The position numbers and the translations under genes were made by a program. A model generated the notes under the pieces. That model worked only from the letters and a program-made list of their open reading frames with translations, was not told the origin of the DNA and ran no database searches. Of a DNA stretch of 64,000 nucleotides, positions 62,824-64,000 are shown in pieces. Numbering within the stretch: the first letter of the stretch is position 1; the number at the start of each line of letters is the position of its first letter. The stretch is from Gautieria morchelliformis (lineage: Eukaryota > Basidiomycota > Agaricomycetes > Gomphales > Gomphaceae), in the NCBI GenBank assembly GCA_015179125.1, contig WHVA01000278.1, forward strand, positions 83,348 through 147,347, read 5' to 3'.

Positions 62824-64000
62824 GATGTGTGCCCCTGCTGCCTGTACATAACCGGTTTGCCTGTCTTGAAGTAGAGAATGAAAAGCCCCCACTCCCCTCA
62901 CTTCATACAGACCCACCGGATAAAGTCACACAGAAACCAGATCCGACACCCCGTCCATCCCGCATCCGCCCTTGGGAGAGACGCCTTCCGAAGCGCTATG
63001 TTGTTGCTGCCACCCCTGGCCCCAAGTCACTAGTCATTAAGGTGGAGCTCCAGATGACGGATACGGCGGAAGTCAAATCCGGACCCGCCCTTGTCGATTG
63101 CGGGGCCACTGGTCAGTTTATAGACCGGGACTATGTGGAACGGAACCGACTGACCACGCGGAAGTTGCAACGTGCAATCCCGGTGTTCAATGTGGATGGA
63201 AGCCCCAATGAGGCAGGGTCCATCACGGAGATAGTAGACACAATTCTCCGCTACGATGGACACTCGGAACGCACTTCCTTTGCAGTCACCAGCCTGGGGA
63301 AGCAAGACATCATCCTCGGGTTTACCTGGCTTCAGGAGCACAACCCGGAGATCAATTGGCAGACTCGGAAGGTACTGATGAGTCGATGTCCAGCCAAGTG
63401 TCACATGTGCCGGTCGGAAGTGCGGAAGGAACGCCAGGAGCAGCGGAAGACCGAACGACTCATACAGACATGTCGTTCCGGCCCCCATCCACTGCTTGCA
63501 GAAGAAGACTCGGAAGCGGAATTTAAACCGGATCCCACTTCCGATTCCGATTCCGATTCCGATGTCATCCGACTCGGCCCGGAAGACACTCTGGCGGAAG
63601 GGGAGCGCTTGCTGTACGTAAACCTTCTGCCGGAGGCGGAACACGTCCGCGCCACCGGAAATATTTCGCAACGCCTTGCTGAAGCCTCTAAGAGGTATGA
63701 TAGAGTGGAGGCGGAAATTCCGGAGTACCTGCGGGAGTTTGAGGACGTCTTCTCCAAGGAGTCGTTTGATGCCCTGCCTCCGCGGAAACTGTGGGACCAT
63801 GCCATCGAGTTGGAGCCTGGGTCAAAGCCCACCAACTGCAAGGTCTACCCGCTGTCACCCAAGGAGCAGGTGGAGCTCGATGCATTCCTTGCGGAAAATC
63901 TCCGTACAGGGAGGATCCGCCCCTCCAAGTCACCCATGGCATCTCCGGTGTTCTTCATCAAGAAGAAGGACGGCTCACTCAGACTGTGCAGGATTACCGG
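62820..64000 (+). CDS. Pol of gypsy element 2, partial
   Basis: This frame is open from before 62820 to the window edge with no ATG required, -1 relative to gag. Protease with ALVDCGATGQFIDRDYV (about 63090) and DIILGFTWLQEHNPEI (about 63310). RT start with WDHAIELEPGSKPTNCKVYP and FFIKKKDGSLRLC at 63950-63990. The codons use CGGAA-containing words heavily. The -1 relation suggests gag-pol expression by ribosomal frameshifting, but I found no classic slippery heptamer. Confidence 0.85.
   Translation, partial: MRCVPLLPVHNRFACLEVENEKPPLPSLHTDPPDKVTQKPDPTPRPSRIRPWERRLPKRYVVAATPGPKSLVIKVELQMTDTAEVKSGPALVDCGATGQFIDRDYVERNRLTTRKLQRAIPVFNVDGSPNEAGSITEIVDTILRYDGHSERTSFAVTSLGKQDIILGFTWLQEHNPEINWQTRKVLMSRCPAKCHMCRSEVRKERQEQRKTERLIQTCRSGPHPLLAEEDSEAEFKPDPTSDSDSDSDVIRLGPEDTLAEGERLLYVNLLPEAEHVRATGNISQRLAEASKRYDRVEAEIPEYLREFEDVFSKESFDALPPRKLWDHAIELEPGSKPTNCKVYPLSPKEQVELDAFLAENLRTGRIRPSKSPMASPVFFIKKKDGSLRLCRIT

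Larger units (their letters stand above)
60982..64000 (+). mobile_element. Ty3/gypsy element 2, continues past the window
   Basis: 5' LTR, leader, gag, and the protease to early RT part of pol are present. It is inserted in the integrase gene of element 1. TTCCG/CGGAA is strongly enriched. The right half lies outside the window, so intactness and target-site duplication cannot be judged. Confidence 0.88.

Overview
The window looks like nuclear DNA of an agaricomycete (mushroom-forming basidiomycete) fungus. Host genes carry many short (about 50-60 nt) GT-AG introns with CTRAY-like branch points. Recognisable genes are an ABCC (YOR1-type) ABC transporter, profilin, annexin, an Apd1/sucrase-ferredoxin-like protein, a UBR7-like protein, ATG12, an F-box protein and thiamine pyrophosphokinase. 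Host genes are confined to about 26.5-49.2 kb; both flanks are repeats and retroelements.

Layout. (1) 1-2754: gene-free, with a tRNA-derived SINE-like copy. (2) 2755-8003: Ty1/copia element with two 496-bp LTRs and a disabled gag-pol. (3) 8004-9122: 5'-truncated LINE ending in poly(A), sitting in the first unit of a tandem array. (4) 9123-26732: four eroded tandem units, period about 5.6 kb. Each full unit has a nine-exon gene for a Cys/His zinc-binding-like protein plus a copy of the last part of the neighbouring ABC transporter gene. Only the unit-3 gene (17192-19550, 642 codons) reads as intact. Unit 1 keeps only the end of its gene. Unit 2 has lost exons 1-5 to an LTR-LTR recombination deletion. 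Unit 4 is a pseudogene with several foldback insertions. (5) 26469-49232: host genes. Profilin, ATG12 and a small secreted Cys-rich protein were assembled here from short exons. (6) 49233-55874: LTR debris, then two related composite modules. Each has a TATA-bearing GC-rich block, a minisatellite, an AT-rich repeat tract, a GGACAYGCTAC satellite and a terminus resembling a Helitron 3' end. (7) 55875-60981: Ty3/gypsy element 1, cut in its integrase gene by element 2. (8) 60982-64000: Ty3/gypsy element 2, running off the window.

Main points of interest. The zinc-finger array shows duplication at two scales: exon-intron modules inside the gene, and whole 5.6-kb units. It also carries several inverted (hairpin) insertions in units 1 and 4. 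A solo LTR lies exactly at a 1.37-kb deletion. Nine frameshifts inferred in two retrotransposons all look like single-base losses, mostly in homopolymers, while the host genes are clean; this may mean assembly error. Each gypsy element is saturated, in LTR and coding DNA alike, with its own short motif. All family assignments come from reading motifs by eye; no database search was run.
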